Assembly (NCBI RefSeq): GCF_009939195.1
Contig: NZ_JAACKC010000002.1
Location: forward strand, 1-64,000
From: Acinetobacter kanungonis
GTDB taxonomy: Bacteria > Pseudomonadota > Gammaproteobacteria > Pseudomonadales > Moraxellaceae
DNA length: 64,000 nucleotides
Direction: 5' to 3'
Both the position numbers and the translations under genes were made by a program. Under the pieces are notes generated by a model, which saw only the letters and a list, made by a program, of their open reading frames with translations, had not been told where the DNA came from and did no database searches. Of this stretch, positions 6,861 through 17,930 are shown in pieces. Every line of letters starts with the position of its first letter. Position 1 is the first letter of the stretch.

Positions 6861-9551
6861 TCAACCCGTATTACGCAAGCCCGCAGCAATCCCTGCAATG
6901 CTGACCATGAGTGCATGATCGACAGGGGTATGTTCGGCTTGGCGCTCAGCCAGATAGAGGCGACGTCGTTTCATCAATTCGGCTTGTAGCAAGTGCAGCG
7001 GCAGTAAATATGGTTTACGCACGCGCATGGACTGATCCAGCACTTCATTGCTACTGAGCAATTTCGACTCATCTTTCAGAGTCAGTAAAGTGCCTACCGC
7101 TTCTTGCAGGCGTTGGCGTAATTCTGCTCCCAGTGTTTTTAAGTCTTCATCTTGGGTCAAGTGGGCTTCATAGTAGAGTGCCACATGACTATCGGCTTTG
7201 GACAAGACCATTTCCAGCATATCAATCAGGGTCTGGAAATACGGCCATTGTTGCAACATCTCTTCCAAAGTGGCTTTATGACCTTGCTCAATCACTTGGT
7301 TAATGGCTGCGCCTGTACCTAACCACGCAGGCAGCATTAAACGGATTTGTGTCCACGCAAATACCCAAGGAATGGCACGTAATGATTCAATCCCACCACT
7401 GACTTTGCGTTTTGCAGGACGTGATCCCAATGGCAACATTTGCAGCTCCAGCTCAGGGGTCACGGTTCTTAAATATTTCACAAAATGTGGATTTTCACGC
7501 ACGGTTTGACGATACACCTGCACCGACAGATCGGTCATGCGGTGCATCAGTTCACGCCATTCTGCTTTTGGGACAGGAGGAGGTAATAAGGTTGCTTCCA
7601 GTGTGGCTGCGGTATAAATTTCCAGATTTTGCAGTGCGATACCTTCCAGTCCAAATTTGAAGCGGATCATTTCGCCTTGTTCGGTGACACGAATGGCACC
7701 TGAAATTGAACCTGGTGGCTGTGAGAACAGCGCCTGTTGGGTCGGTGCACCACCACGGCTAATCGAACCCCCACGTCCGTGGAATAAGGTCAGTTGCACC
7801 CCATGCTGTTTGGCAATCGCGGTCAGTTCTTCCTGTGCACGGTACTGCGCCCAGTTGGCGGACATAAAGCCAGCATCTTTCGCCGAGTCCGAATAGCCAA
7901 TCATGACTTCGTGCTTGCCCTGAATATGCTGTTTGTACCAATGCATATTGAATAGGGTTTGCATGGTGTGTGCAGCACCATCCAAATCTTTTAAGGTTTC
8001 AAACAATGGCACCACGCGTAAAGGCTGCTGAATGCCAGCCTCTTTCTGTAATAACAAGACTGCCAGCACATCACTTGGATATTCCGCCATGGAAATAATA
8101 TAGGCGCCCAAGCTTTCCGCAGGCTGTTCTGCCAGGGTACGCATGGTGGCAAATACTTCCTGAACATCGGGATGCAAAATCAGGCTTTGGTCAGGTTCAT
8201 TTAAATGTTTCGGTAGCAGCGGGCGTTTGCTTTGCAATTCCTGTAATAAGAAATTCTGACGCGCTTGTTCTGTCCACGTTTCGAAATTCCCCAGTCCCAA
8301 ATATTCGGTAATGGCAGAGATGGCTTGGCGATGACGTCCTGATTCCTGACGAATATCCAACTTGAGCAGTTCGATACCGAAACAATTCACGCGATGGATA
8401 AAGTCCAGCAATTTGCCATTGGCAATTTCAGGCAGGTTGCAGGACATCAGCGAGCGGTAGCAGAGTAACAAAGGCTGTAACAGCTCATTTTTACTTTTAA
8501 TGACACGACTGTCATCTAAGGCTAAGTCTGGGTCTTGCAGTTTTTGCGCTAACCACTGACGTGTGATTTTTAAGCGTTCGCGGGTATCGCGTAAGTATTC
8601 GCGATACGGTTCTGGATGCGGTGTGCCCAACGCTTGCAGTAACTCATCGCTGCAGCTTTGCAGCGAAAGTTCCCAGCGTAAATCTTCAATATCACGTAAA
8701 TATAAATCCGCAGCTTTCCAGCGCGATAACCACAATACTTCTTGCGTCACGTTATGCGTTACATTCGGGTTACCGTCACGGTCGCCGCCCATCCATGAGG
8801 CAAAACGCACAGGCGCAACATGCAGGGGCAGGCGTTGTCCGCAATGCTCCTCCACCATGCCATCCAGCTCACGCATGAATTTTGGCACTGCATTCCACAA
8901 GGTTTGCTCAATGGTGGTGAAGCCCCATTTGGCTTCATCGACAGGGGTTGGGCGATGCTGACGAATTTCATCGGTCTGCCATGCAGAACAGATCAGTTGT
9001 TTTAGGTCTTCTAATACCGCTTGGCGCTCACGTGGAGTGAGTTTCTGCTGGTCAAATTTAAACAGACAGTCATTGATGCCATCATATTTTTGAATCAGGG
9101 TACGACGGCTGACTTCGGTTGGATGAGCCGTCAGTACCAGCTCAATTTTCAGTTCACACAGTTGTTGATACAGTTGCTCGGCAGAAACTTCATGGGCTTT
9201 GAATTTTTGGAACAGATGATCGAGTGGATTTGGGGAGGGTGCTTCGGGATCAAATTCACTTTGGCGACGACTGCGTACCACATGGTACTGTTCGGCAATA
9301 TTGGCAAAGTTAAGAAAGTGGGTAAAGGCACGGGTTAAGGGCAGAATTTCTTCATCTTCAAGACTTAGAAACAGTTGTTCGAGTTGTTTTTCGGCTTCGA
9401 CCTGTCCGTCACGTGCGCCTTTGGCGAGTGCCCGAATTTGTTCTATCTGATTAAACAAATCTTGCCCGGCATGTAGTTTGAGGGTCTCGCCCAATAAATT
9501 ACCAAGTAACCGTACGTCTTCGCGTAGTGGAGCATCAATTTGTTGAATCAT
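6861..9551 (-). CDS. ppc: Phosphoenolpyruvate carboxylase
   Basis: 896 residues, close to the usual size of bacterial enzymes. It adds bicarbonate to phosphoenolpyruvate to make oxaloacetate, refilling the TCA cycle in the cytoplasm. Both PROSITE-type active-site blocks are present: VLTAHPTEVSRRT with the first catalytic histidine, and FHGRGGSISRGGAP with the second essential region. MGGDRDGNPNVT binds substrate, and the conserved C-terminus GLRNTG is intact. It stands alone between its own promoter gap and terminator. Long open frames on the opposite strand inside it are shadows of this gene. Confidence 0.98.
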   Translation of the reverse strand: MIQQIDAPLREDVRLLGNLLGETLKLHAGQDLFNQIEQIRALAKGARDGQVEAEKQLEQLFLSLEDEEILPLTRAFTHFLNFANIAEQYHVVRSRRQSEFDPEAPSPNPLDHLFQKFKAHEVSAEQLYQQLCELKIELVLTAHPTEVSRRTLIQKYDGINDCLFKFDQQKLTPRERQAVLEDLKQLICSAWQTDEIRQHRPTPVDEAKWGFTTIEQTLWNAVPKFMRELDGMVEEHCGQRLPLHVAPVRFASWMGGDRDGNPNVTHNVTQEVLWLSRWKAADLYLRDIEDLRWELSLQSCSDELLQALGTPHPEPYREYLRDTRERLKITRQWLAQKLQDPDLALDDSRVIKSKNELLQPLLLCYRSLMSCNLPEIANGKLLDFIHRVNCFGIELLKLDIRQESGRHRQAISAITEYLGLGNFETWTEQARQNFLLQELQSKRPLLPKHLNEPDQSLILHPDVQEVFATMRTLAEQPAESLGAYIISMAEYPSDVLAVLLLQKEAGIQQPLRVVPLFETLKDLDGAAHTMQTLFNMHWYKQHIQGKHEVMIGYSDSAKDAGFMSANWAQYRAQEELTAIAKQHGVQLTLFHGRGGSISRGGAPTQQALFSQPPGSISGAIRVTEQGEMIRFKFGLEGIALQNLEIYTAATLEATLLPPPVPKAEWRELMHRMTDLSVQVYRQTVRENPHFVKYLRTVTPELELQMLPLGSRPAKRKVSGGIESLRAIPWVFAWTQIRLMLPAWLGTGAAINQVIEQGHKATLEEMLQQWPYFQTLIDMLEMVLSKADSHVALYYEAHLTQDEDLKTLGAELRQRLQEAVGTLLTLKDESKLLSSNEVLDQSMRVRKPYLLPLHLLQAELMKRRRLYLAERQAEHTPVDHALMVSIAGIAAGLRNTG

Positions 9552-9694
9552 TTTCCATTCTCCAGTTCTTATTCTTTTGACTATACCGCGATTTGCCGTA
9601 ATGCCAAGTGGCAGGGCTACAAAAGTCGCAAGCTTTTGCCGATAAAACTAGCAATCAGATCATGTCCAGCCAAGGCAGACAGACACCACAATGC

Positions 9695-10321
9695 TCATGC
9701 GCTTGCGGGTGCATATTTCAGCATAAACAGTTCAATGCTTTGCTGAATAATTTCTTGTTGTTCCTGCGGGGTAGGAATGGCACGGACACCGAGCAGAATT
9801 TCTAGATGGCGCAGTCCCAGCAATAAAGACAGCAGCAATAAACGCTGTTGTTCTACATCGGCAGCTTGAATAAATCCCAGTGCTGCGGCTTGCTGAAAGA
9901 AATCTTCCCAGCCATCACACATTTTTTGGTGCGAGGCATTATAAAACTGCAAGGCAAGCGGATTCTGTTCAGCCGCCAGTTCAATCAGCAAATGCTCCAG
10001 TTTCACGGCTTCGGGTAAATACACAATATTTAACGCGATTTGACAGGTTTGGGCGAAAGCATCCAGAAAATGGCTGTCTGTAGTTAATTGAAACGGACGG
10101 GTTTCCATTAAGGTTTCACAGGTCTGTTCAATGGCACAGGTAAATAGACTGGCTTTGTCCTGAAAATGATTATAAATCGTGAGTTTAGTGACACCCGCTT
10201 CTTTGGCAATCTGGTTCATGCTGCAACCATGATAGCCCTGTTTCAGGAACAGGTTTTTGGCTGCAAGCAGAATTTGCTTATGTTTTTCCAAGTCTTTGGG
10301 CCGACCGACATTCATTTGCAC
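9695..10321 (-). CDS. TetR/AcrR family regulator, probable repressor of the adjacent RND operon
   Basis: 208 residues. The N-terminal DNA-binding domain is classical: ILLAAKNLFLKQGYHGCSMN, then the recognition region IAKEAGVTKLTIYNHFQDK. The rest is a helical ligand domain. It is divergent from the MFP/RND pair across 146 bp that contain a 32-bp near-perfect palindrome (10371-10402), the standard layout for a local efflux repressor released by a pump substrate. The inducer is not predictable from sequence. Confidence 0.9.
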   Translation of the reverse strand: MQMNVGRPKDLEKHKQILLAAKNLFLKQGYHGCSMNQIAKEAGVTKLTIYNHFQDKASLFTCAIEQTCETLMETRPFQLTTDSHFLDAFAQTCQIALNIVYLPEAVKLEHLLIELAAEQNPLALQFYNASHQKMCDGWEDFFQQAAALGFIQAADVEQQRLLLLSLLLGLRHLEILLGVRAIPTPQEQQEIIQQSIELFMLKYAPASA

Positions 10322-10370
10322 AAAATTTTCCAGTTCAGGTGAATAAAGTCATTTACTTCAAGCAGGGCTT

Positions 10371-10402
10371 TTAATTAATGTACCGCATGGTATATTAATT
10401 AA
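10371..10402. promoter_or_regulatory. Candidate TetR operator between the regulator and RND operon
   Basis: A 32-bp inverted repeat: two 14-nt arms around GCAT with a single mismatch (arm ends TTAATTAA; inner TGTACC versus TATACC). It lies in the divergent promoter region, 49 nt from the tetR start and 65 nt from the MFP start. Confidence 0.65.
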
Positions 10403-10467
10403 AAATTGTTCAAAGAACAGCTTAGTATTTTGCCCTAAAAATGACGTTTAGATAAGAGCACCAGCAC

Positions 10468-11589
10468 ATGAAGCCCGCGAAGACCCTGATTGCCAGTTTA
10501 CTAATTTTATGCAGTTTGACCCTTTGGGGCTGTAGTCGTGAGCAGGCGACTACCGAACATGAACCTTTGGTGATGGTGACTCAGCCGAGTAATACGCTGA
10601 CAGAACAAAAAAGTTATGCAGGGGAAGTCAAAGCCCGCCAACAAACCGATTTGGCATTCCGTGTGTCTGGACAGGTGATGCAGCGTTTTGCAGAAGTGGG
10701 AGATCGAGTTCGGGTGGGGCAAGTGCTGGCGCAATTAGATGTTAAAGATGCACAGCTACAACTGCATGCTGCCCGTGCGCAACTGGACAGTGCGCAGTCG
10801 GCAGTCAAAGTGGCTGAACAGGAGCTGGCGCGGTTTCAGCAATTGTTACCGATGAACGCCGTCAGTCGCTCGCAATATGATGCCATGCAGAATCAGTATC
10901 AAGCCGCGTTAGCCAGTTTAAAGCAGGCGCAATCCAATTATGCAGTCAGTCAAAACCAGACCCGTTATAACCAGTTAATTGCAGATAAAAGTGGGGTGAT
11001 TACGGCACGCAACATCGAAGTTGGGCAGGTGGTTGCCGCAGGGCAAGCGGCTTATCAACTGGCGATGGATGGTGAGCGTGAAGTGTGGATCGGGGTGCCT
11101 GAACAAGCCATCAGTGCGTTCAGCATCGGACAGCAAGCCGTGATCAGCGTGTGGTCAAAGCCTGAGGATCAAGTTGCAGGCTATGTACGTGAAATTTCAC
11201 CTGCGGCAGATCAGTCCCGTACCTTTCGGGTCAAAGTCGCTTTGAAAGGTAATCATGCAGAGATTCAGTTGGGGCAAAGTGCACGGGTCTTTTTCAGTGC
11301 ACCACAAACTCACGGATTAAGCGTGCCACTGTCCAGTGTGTCTGCCAATGCGCAACAGGCTTATGTCTGGGTGGTTCGCTCGGATTCACGGGTGCATAAA
11401 GTGCAGGTCACTTTAGGGGCCTATGGACGTGACAGCGTACCTGTACTTTCGGGCTTGCAACCTGAGGATTATGTGGTGGTGGGCGGCGTGCACCTGTTAC
11501 GTGATCAGCAAAAGATTCGCCCGATTGATCGGGAAAATCGCGCTGTGCAACTGCCGCGCAGTCAGCTCGTGACAGGAGCGAAATCATGA
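10468..11589 (+). CDS. RND efflux periplasmic adaptor (MFP/HlyD) lipoprotein
   Basis: 373 residues. A lipoprotein signal ends in lipobox LWGC with Cys22. The split biotinyl-lipoyl domain is visible on either side of a coiled coil (about residues 85-150, rich in AQLDSAQSAVKVAEQELARF-type heptads). Then comes a beta-barrel domain around EVWIGVPEQAISAF. Such adaptors join an inner-membrane RND pump to an outer-membrane channel. The stop codon overlaps the pump start by 4 bp (ATGA), so the two are translationally coupled. The outer-membrane partner is not encoded here and is presumably supplied from elsewhere. Confidence 0.92.
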   Translation: MKPAKTLIASLLILCSLTLWGCSREQATTEHEPLVMVTQPSNTLTEQKSYAGEVKARQQTDLAFRVSGQVMQRFAEVGDRVRVGQVLAQLDVKDAQLQLHAARAQLDSAQSAVKVAEQELARFQQLLPMNAVSRSQYDAMQNQYQAALASLKQAQSNYAVSQNQTRYNQLIADKSGVITARNIEVGQVVAAGQAAYQLAMDGEREVWIGVPEQAISAFSIGQQAVISVWSKPEDQVAGYVREISPAADQSRTFRVKVALKGNHAEIQLGQSARVFFSAPQTHGLSVPLSSVSANAQQAYVWVVRSDSRVHKVQVTLGAYGRDSVPVLSGLQPEDYVVVGGVHLLRDQQKIRPIDRENRAVQLPRSQLVTGAKS

Positions 11590-14500
11590 ATTTTAATCTG
11601 TCGGAATGGGCACTGAAAAATAAAGGCTTAATCCTGTATTTCATGATTTTACTGGGCATTGTCGGGATGGTGTCTTATTCCAAGCTGTCACAAAGCGAAG
11701 ATCCACCGTTTACCTTTAAAGTCATGGTGGTGCAGACCTACTGGCCAGGTGCGACGGCTGAGCAAGTGTCCTTACAAGTGACCGATCGGATTGAAAAGGA
11801 GCTGATGAGTACGGGCAATTATGAGCGCATTATGGCGTATTCCCGTCCGGGTGAATCCTTGGTGACCTTTGTGGCCAAGGATTCGTTACGCTCGGCACAG
11901 ATTCCCGATGTCTGGTATGACGTCCGTAAAAAGGTCAATGATATTCGGCATGAGTTGCCGAGTGATGTGCAAGGTCCGTTCTTTAATGATGAGTTTGGCG
12001 ATACCTTTGGCAACATCTATGTGCTGACAGGCAAAGATTATGACTATGCCGTGTTAAAAGAATATGCTGACCGCCTGCAACTGCAATTACAGCGGGTCAA
12101 AGATGTTGGCAAGGTCGAGCTGATTGGACTGCAAGACCAGAAAATCTGGATTGATCTGTCCAATACCAAAGCCACCCAGCTTGGGATTCCGCTCAGTGCC
12201 ATTCAACAGGCTTTGCAGCAACAAAATGCCATGGCCAGCGCAGGCTATTTTGAAACCCAGACCGATCGCATTCAGATTCGGGTCAGTGGTCAGTTGCACA
12301 CTGTAGATGAACTGAAAAAAATGCCTTTGCTGGTGAATGGTCAAACCATTCAATTGGGCGATGTCGCTGACGTCTATCGTGGCTTTAGCGAGCCTGCCCA
12401 GCCACGGATGCGATTCAAAGGTGAAAATGGCATTGGCATTGCGGTGTCTATGCGTAAAGGCGGAGACATTCTGGCTTTGGGCAAGAATTTGGAAACCGAG
12501 TTTGCCACCTTACAGCAAAGTTTGCCTTTAGGCATGCAGTTGCAGAAAGTCTCCGATCAACCGGTCGCGGTTGAACGCAGTGTGCATGAATTTATGAAAG
12601 TGCTGGCAGAGGCAGTGATTATTGTCCTGCTGGTGAGCTTTTTCTCTTTGGGCTTCCGTACCGGCTTGGTGGTGGCATTTTCCATTCCATTGGTGCTGGC
12701 AATGACCTTTGCAGGCATGCATCTGTTTGATGTCGGGCTACACAAAATTTCTCTCGGTGCCTTGATTTTAGCCCTCGGTTTACTGGTCGATGATGCCATT
12801 ATTGCCATTGAAATGATGGCGATCCGGATGGAGCAGGGCTATAGCCGCTTGCAGGCCGCAGGTTTTGCATGGAAAACCACGGCATTTCCGATGCTGACAG
12901 GCACCTTAATTACCGCCGCAGGGTTCTTGCCGATTGCCACTGCCGCATCCAGCACAGGGGAATATACCCGCTCGATTTTTCAGGTGGTGACCATTGCCCT
13001 GATAGTGTCTTGGTTTGCCGCCGTGCTGTTTGTGCCATATTTGGGGGATAAGTTATTGCCCGATTTTCAGCAGCAGCCGACGCAAGCCGCATGGTATCAA
13101 AGGCTGTGGGCACGTTTAAGAAAGCAGCCCGAGCCGCAACCTGTGATGCTGCATGCTATCGAACATGATCCCTATCAGACCAAGTTCTATCAGCGCTTTC
13201 GCGCGTGGGTGAACTGGTGTGTGACTTACCGTAAAACGGTGATTGCGGCAACGCTGGGCATGTTTGTCCTGTCCGTACTGATGTTCAAACTGGTGCCGCA
13301 GCAGTTTTTCCCACCATCAAATCGTGCCGAAATTTTGGTGGACTTAAAACTGGAAGAAGGCGCATCCCTAAAAGCCACCGAGGCAGCGGTCAAAAAAGTG
13401 GAACAGTTCCTTGCTCAGCAGCAGGGGATAGAAAACTATGTCGCTTATGTCGGTACGGGATCGCCACGCTTTTACCTGCCTTTAGATCAGCAATTACCGC
13501 AAGCCAGTTTTGCCCAGTTTGTGGTCTTGGCCGCTTCTTTGGATGATCGCGATGAGATTCGTCATGCGCTAGAACATCAAATTCGCGCTTTATTACCGCA
13601 TGTGCGAACCCGTGTGTCCTTGCTGGAAAATGGTCCACCTGTGGGCTATCCGATCCAGTACCGTATTTCAGGGGAAGACCTCGAGACAGTGCGTCAGTCG
13701 GCGCATCAAGTCGCGGCGGTGATTGATGACAATCCCAATACCCACAATGTGCATCTTGATTGGGGGGAGCCGAGTAAAATCATTGAATTGCAGATTGATC
13801 AGGACCGTGCCCGTCAGCTGGGCGTTTCCAGTGTCGAGCTGGCTAACTTCCTGAACAGCTCCATTCAAGGGGCCGTGCTGCATCCATATCGGGAAAAGCG
13901 TGAGCTCATTGATATCCGCTTGCGCGGTGAAGAAGCAGAGCGTTTGAGTGTAGAGTCGATTGCCAGCTTGGCGGTACCGACCGCACAGGGTACCTCTGTC
14001 CCCTTGGCGCAAATTGCCAAAATTGCTTATCGCTTTGAAGAAGGGCTGATTTGGCATCGTAACCGTTTACCGACCATCACCGTGCGTGCAGATATCGGCA
14101 CAGGACTACAACCTGCCACGGTCGTTGCGGAGTTGTCGGAGCAGATGCAACATGTGCGTGCACAATTGCCCGCAGGTTATCTGTTAGATGTGGGGGGCAC
14201 TGTGGAAGAGTCGGCACGTGGACAAAAGTCGGTGAATGCAGGCATGCCATTCTTCTTGGCGGTGGTGATGACTTTATTGATGATTCAATTGAAAAGTATG
14301 TCACGAGCAACCATGGTACTGCTCACAGCACCGCTGGGGCTGATTGGTGTGGTGTTATTCTTGCTGTTGTTCAATAAGCCTTTCGGTTTTGTGGCGATGT
14401 TGGGCACCATTGCCTTGTCTGGAATGATCATGCGCAACTCGCTGATTCTGATTGATCAAATCGAACAGGATCGTGCTGCTGGGCAAAATACATGGGATGC

Positions 14501-14708
14501 GATTATTGAAGCCACGGTGCGCCGTTTCCGTCCAATTTTGTTGACTGCACTGGCGGCAGTGCTGGCGATGATTCCTTTATCACGTAGTATTTTCTTTGGA
14601 CCGATGGCGGTGGCGATCATGGGTGGACTGATAGTTGCGACTTTGCTCACACTATTCTTTTTACCGGCCTTATACGCACAGTGGTTTAAGGTGAAAAAGA
14701 CCGTTTAG
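11586..14708 (+). CDS. RND multidrug efflux permease (HAE-1, TriC/MexK-like)
   Basis: 1040 residues, the normal size of HAE-1 pumps, with 12 membrane segments and two large periplasmic domains. The proton-relay Asp pair is present in GLLVDDAIIAIEMM. In the tenth helix, GMIMRNSLILIDQ places Arg where AcrB has Lys940. The N-terminus SEDPPFTFKVMVVQTYWPGA resembles Pseudomonas TriC and MexK rather than AcrB. It forms an operon with the adaptor and is probably repressed by the divergent TetR protein. The substrate range cannot be inferred. No outer-membrane channel gene follows. Confidence 0.93.
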   Translation: MNFNLSEWALKNKGLILYFMILLGIVGMVSYSKLSQSEDPPFTFKVMVVQTYWPGATAEQVSLQVTDRIEKELMSTGNYERIMAYSRPGESLVTFVAKDSLRSAQIPDVWYDVRKKVNDIRHELPSDVQGPFFNDEFGDTFGNIYVLTGKDYDYAVLKEYADRLQLQLQRVKDVGKVELIGLQDQKIWIDLSNTKATQLGIPLSAIQQALQQQNAMASAGYFETQTDRIQIRVSGQLHTVDELKKMPLLVNGQTIQLGDVADVYRGFSEPAQPRMRFKGENGIGIAVSMRKGGDILALGKNLETEFATLQQSLPLGMQLQKVSDQPVAVERSVHEFMKVLAEAVIIVLLVSFFSLGFRTGLVVAFSIPLVLAMTFAGMHLFDVGLHKISLGALILALGLLVDDAIIAIEMMAIRMEQGYSRLQAAGFAWKTTAFPMLTGTLITAAGFLPIATAASSTGEYTRSIFQVVTIALIVSWFAAVLFVPYLGDKLLPDFQQQPTQAAWYQRLWARLRKQPEPQPVMLHAIEHDPYQTKFYQRFRAWVNWCVTYRKTVIAATLGMFVLSVLMFKLVPQQFFPPSNRAEILVDLKLEEGASLKATEAAVKKVEQFLAQQQGIENYVAYVGTGSPRFYLPLDQQLPQASFAQFVVLAASLDDRDEIRHALEHQIRALLPHVRTRVSLLENGPPVGYPIQYRISGEDLETVRQSAHQVAAVIDDNPNTHNVHLDWGEPSKIIELQIDQDRARQLGVSSVELANFLNSSIQGAVLHPYREKRELIDIRLRGEEAERLSVESIASLAVPTAQGTSVPLAQIAKIAYRFEEGLIWHRNRLPTITVRADIGTGLQPATVVAELSEQMQHVRAQLPAGYLLDVGGTVEESARGQKSVNAGMPFFLAVVMTLLMIQLKSMSRATMVLLTAPLGLIGVVLFLLLFNKPFGFVAMLGTIALSGMIMRNSLILIDQIEQDRAAGQNTWDAIIEATVRRFRPILLTALAAVLAMIPLSRSIFFGPMAVAIMGGLIVATLLTLFFLPALYAQWFKVKKTV

Positions 14709-14849
14709 TACAAAATATTTTAGTAATATCAGGTGCGAAAGTTTGAAAATTTCAATATAGTAGCACCTTATATTTTTATTAAATTTCAGCTTAGGAATTT
14801 TGCTACATATTAAAAAAATCACAGATGTAGTAATGAGGTTTAATCGCAC

Positions 14850-15227
14850 ATGAAGCAAGACAGTTTAACCAAGTATCGCCGTTCTATCGCGATTTCTTAT
14901 GTCTTCATGTTTTTGGCTCTGTTTACCGTCATCAGCGGTATTTTTGCCTATTGGTTTGCCCGAAAAATTGCCCAAGTCGACAATGCTGAAGTCTGGTTAC
15001 AAGCCCAAGCCCTTTGGGTCATGCGCAATATCATCATTTATACCGTTTTAAGTCTGTTTGCAGCACTGTGGTTTATTCCGCTGTGTTTCTTCACTTGGAA
15101 TAGTGCCTTATGGGTCACAGGCTGCACAGTTGCAGGCGTGGTGTTCGCCCTGATTGCCTTTTTATACCTGCTCAATGCATGGATTAAGGGACTTTCTAAG
15201 TTTCTAAAAAATAAAGCAGTTTTCTAA
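14850..15227 (+). CDS. Small integral membrane protein of unknown function
   Basis: 125 residues with three or four membrane segments (about residues 12-36, 57-80 and 83-110) and a basic C-terminal tail. I do not recognise the family. It sits 106 bp upstream of dnaJ in the same direction; there is no terminator between them, so read-through is possible. An ATG in good context and the coherent hydrophobic pattern support it as a real gene. Confidence 0.65.
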   Translation: MKQDSLTKYRRSIAISYVFMFLALFTVISGIFAYWFARKIAQVDNAEVWLQAQALWVMRNIIIYTVLSLFAALWFIPLCFFTWNSALWVTGCTVAGVVFALIAFLYLLNAWIKGLSKFLKNKAVF

Positions 15228-15333
15228 AATTTATAATTTTTTTAGCATTTTGCCCTTGTAAAATCGCGTTTAACCCCCAATTTCAGAGCATTATTCAGTA
15301 TGAAATGAAATTCCGTGAGGAGCATCGCCAGAC

Positions 15334-16449
15334 ATGGCTAAACGTGATTATTATGAGGTTTTAGGTGTCGCTAAAACCGCTAGTGATGATGAAATTAAAA
15401 AAGCCTACCGTAAGTTGGCGATGAAATATCATCCAGACCGTAACCCAGACAATCCTGAAGCAGAAGAGAAATTTAAAGAAGCCTCTGAAGCTTATGAAAT
15501 TCTTTCGGACAGCGAAAAGCGCAGCATGTATGACCGTATGGGACATGGCGCGTTTGAAGGTGGTTTCGGTGGCGGCGGTGGTGGCTTCGGCGGTTTCAGT
15601 GCAGAAGACATCTTCAGTCAGTTCGGTGACATCTTCGGTGGCGCTTTTGGTGGTGGCGGTCGTGGTCAGCAACGTCAGCGCCGTGGTTCTGACTTACGCT
15701 ATGTGATGGAACTCACCTTAGAAGAAGCTGTGAAAGGGGTGAAAAAAACCATTACTTTTACTGCGCCAGCACCGTGTGACAGTTGTGATGGTAAAGGTTC
15801 TAAAAATCCGAATGACGTTGAAACTTGTAAAACTTGTCATGGTGCTGGTCAAGTACGCATGCAGCAAGGTTTCTTCTCGGTACAGCAAACCTGTGGGACT
15901 TGTCGTGGTCAAGGTAAAATCATTAAGAACCCTTGTCAGAAATGTCATGGTTCAGGGGTTTCTGACCGTCAGCAAACCCTAGAAGTCACTATTCCTGCGG
16001 GCGTAGATAATGGTGATCGCGTACGTTTAAGTGGTAAAGGTGAAGCCATCCGTGATGGTCAATCTGGCGACTTATACGTGGAAGTGGTGGTTCGTGAACA
16101 CGAAATCTTCCAGCGTGATGGTGCAGACCTGTATATGGATGTCCCTGTAAGCATTGCCGATGCTGCGTTGGGTAAAGAAATTGAGATTCCGACCCTTGAA
16201 GGTCGCGTGAGCTTGAAAATTCCTGAAGGCACACAAACTGGAAAAATGTTCCGCTTGCGTGGTAAAGGGGTAAAACCTGTACGTACCAGCATGCAGGGTG
16301 ATTTACTTTGCCGTATTGTGGTGGAGACACCTGTCAATTTGACCGCTCGTCAACGTGAATTGTTGAAAGAGTTGCAAGTGACCATGGATGGTGAAGACAG
16401 CCATTCTTCTCCAAAGAAAAAATCGTTCTTCGATCGTTTATTCGACTAA
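15334..16449 (+). CDS. dnaJ: Chaperone DnaJ (Hsp40)
   Basis: 371 residues. Domains in order: J domain with the DnaK-stimulating HPD at residues 33-35; a Gly/Phe-rich linker (about 75-110); a zinc-binding region with four CxxCxGxG repeats ([32 protein letters not shown]); and the C-terminal substrate-binding and dimer domains. It hands unfolded clients to DnaK and stimulates its ATPase. dnaK and grpE are not adjacent, unlike the dnaK-dnaJ operon of E. coli. A GTGAGGAG Shine-Dalgarno precedes the ATG. Confidence 0.98.
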   Translation: MAKRDYYEVLGVAKTASDDEIKKAYRKLAMKYHPDRNPDNPEAEEKFKEASEAYEILSDSEKRSMYDRMGHGAFEGGFGGGGGGFGGFSAEDIFSQFGDIFGGAFGGGGRGQQRQRRGSDLRYVMELTLEEAVKGVKKTITFTAPAPCDSCDGKGSKNPNDVETCKTCHGAGQVRMQQGFFSVQQTCGTCRGQGKIIKNPCQKCHGSGVSDRQQTLEVTIPAGVDNGDRVRLSGKGEAIRDGQSGDLYVEVVVREHEIFQRDGADLYMDVPVSIADAALGKEIEIPTLEGRVSLKIPEGTQTGKMFRLRGKGVKPVRTSMQGDLLCRIVVETPVNLTARQRELLKELQVTMDGEDSHSSPKKKSFFDRLFD

Positions 16450-16458
16450 GTTCGAATC

Positions 16459-16491
16459 AAAAAAAGGGCATGTTTAACATGCCCTTTTTTT
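16459..16491. terminator. Bidirectional terminator between dnaJ and the small secreted protein gene
   Basis: AAAAAA-GGGCATG-TTTAA-CATGCCC-TTTTTTT; both strands end in a T-run, serving the two convergent genes. Confidence 0.92.
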
Positions 16492-16501
16492 ATGCGGATG
16501 C

Positions 16502-16756
16502 TTATTGCGGGATGGGTGCATCAATTGCATCGACACTGACCATTTCAGCAGAAGCCTGAGTCGTTTCAACCGCAGCTTGAGTTTTGTTGCCCGCCATACG
16601 CTCGGCAAGGCTACCGGGTTGACCATTTACCGTAGTCATGATTTTTACCCCAGCCAAACTGTCCACAGAGTCCCCAGACTGAGCCGCAGGTTCCGCATAA
16701 ACATGCGCAGTTAATGCTGTTAAAAGTAGTGCAAGTGTCATTTTTTTCGAATGCAT
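16502..16756 (-). CDS. Small secreted protein of unknown function
   Basis: 84 residues. A clear signal peptide (basic start, LALLLTALTA core) ends in VYA before Glu-Pro, leaving a mature piece of about 60 residues rich in Ala, Val and Asp with no cysteine. TAAGGAGA lies 6-7 nt before the ATG, which strongly supports translation. Convergent with dnaJ across a shared terminator. Family not recognised. Confidence 0.7.
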   Translation of the reverse strand: MHSKKMTLALLLTALTAHVYAEPAAQSGDSVDSLAGVKIMTTVNGQPGSLAERMAGNKTQAAVETTQASAEMVSVDAIDAPIPQ

Positions 16757-17041
16757 GGCAAGTCTCCTTACAATTGTTATTTCTTGATGATTCGTGTCGG
16801 CTAGTCTGCGTAAGCAAGATGAACATTGTGTGAAAAAGCAGAGTCTTCAAATTCATTTTTAAGGATTTTTTTCAATCTAAACCCAGATTTCAATCTCATT
16901 CTTCACTCAATCGTGGGGGTGAATCATGGCTGCAACGTGTAGGTTTGCGCCAAAACAAGTTTTTTACGAAAAATCCAGCTCATAACTTAGTCTCATTGCA
17001 GAGTTTTGCTATAGTAAAGGCAATTTTAAATTCGAGATTAG

Positions 17042-17872
<831 letters not shown>

Positions 17873-17930
17873 GGCTTAGCCCTGTTACTGCAAAACTGCT
17901 GCATAAAATTAAAATAAGAAGCGTAACTCA

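Noticed and set aside
8563..9338. Open frames of 105-132 codons on the plus strand inside ppc
   Set aside because: They mirror the codon pattern of ppc, have no ribosome site and no family character.
15361..16337. Antisense frames of about 90-110 codons inside dnaJ
   Set aside because: dnaJ is certain; the antisense frames are repetitive products of its Gly-rich and Cys-rich codons.
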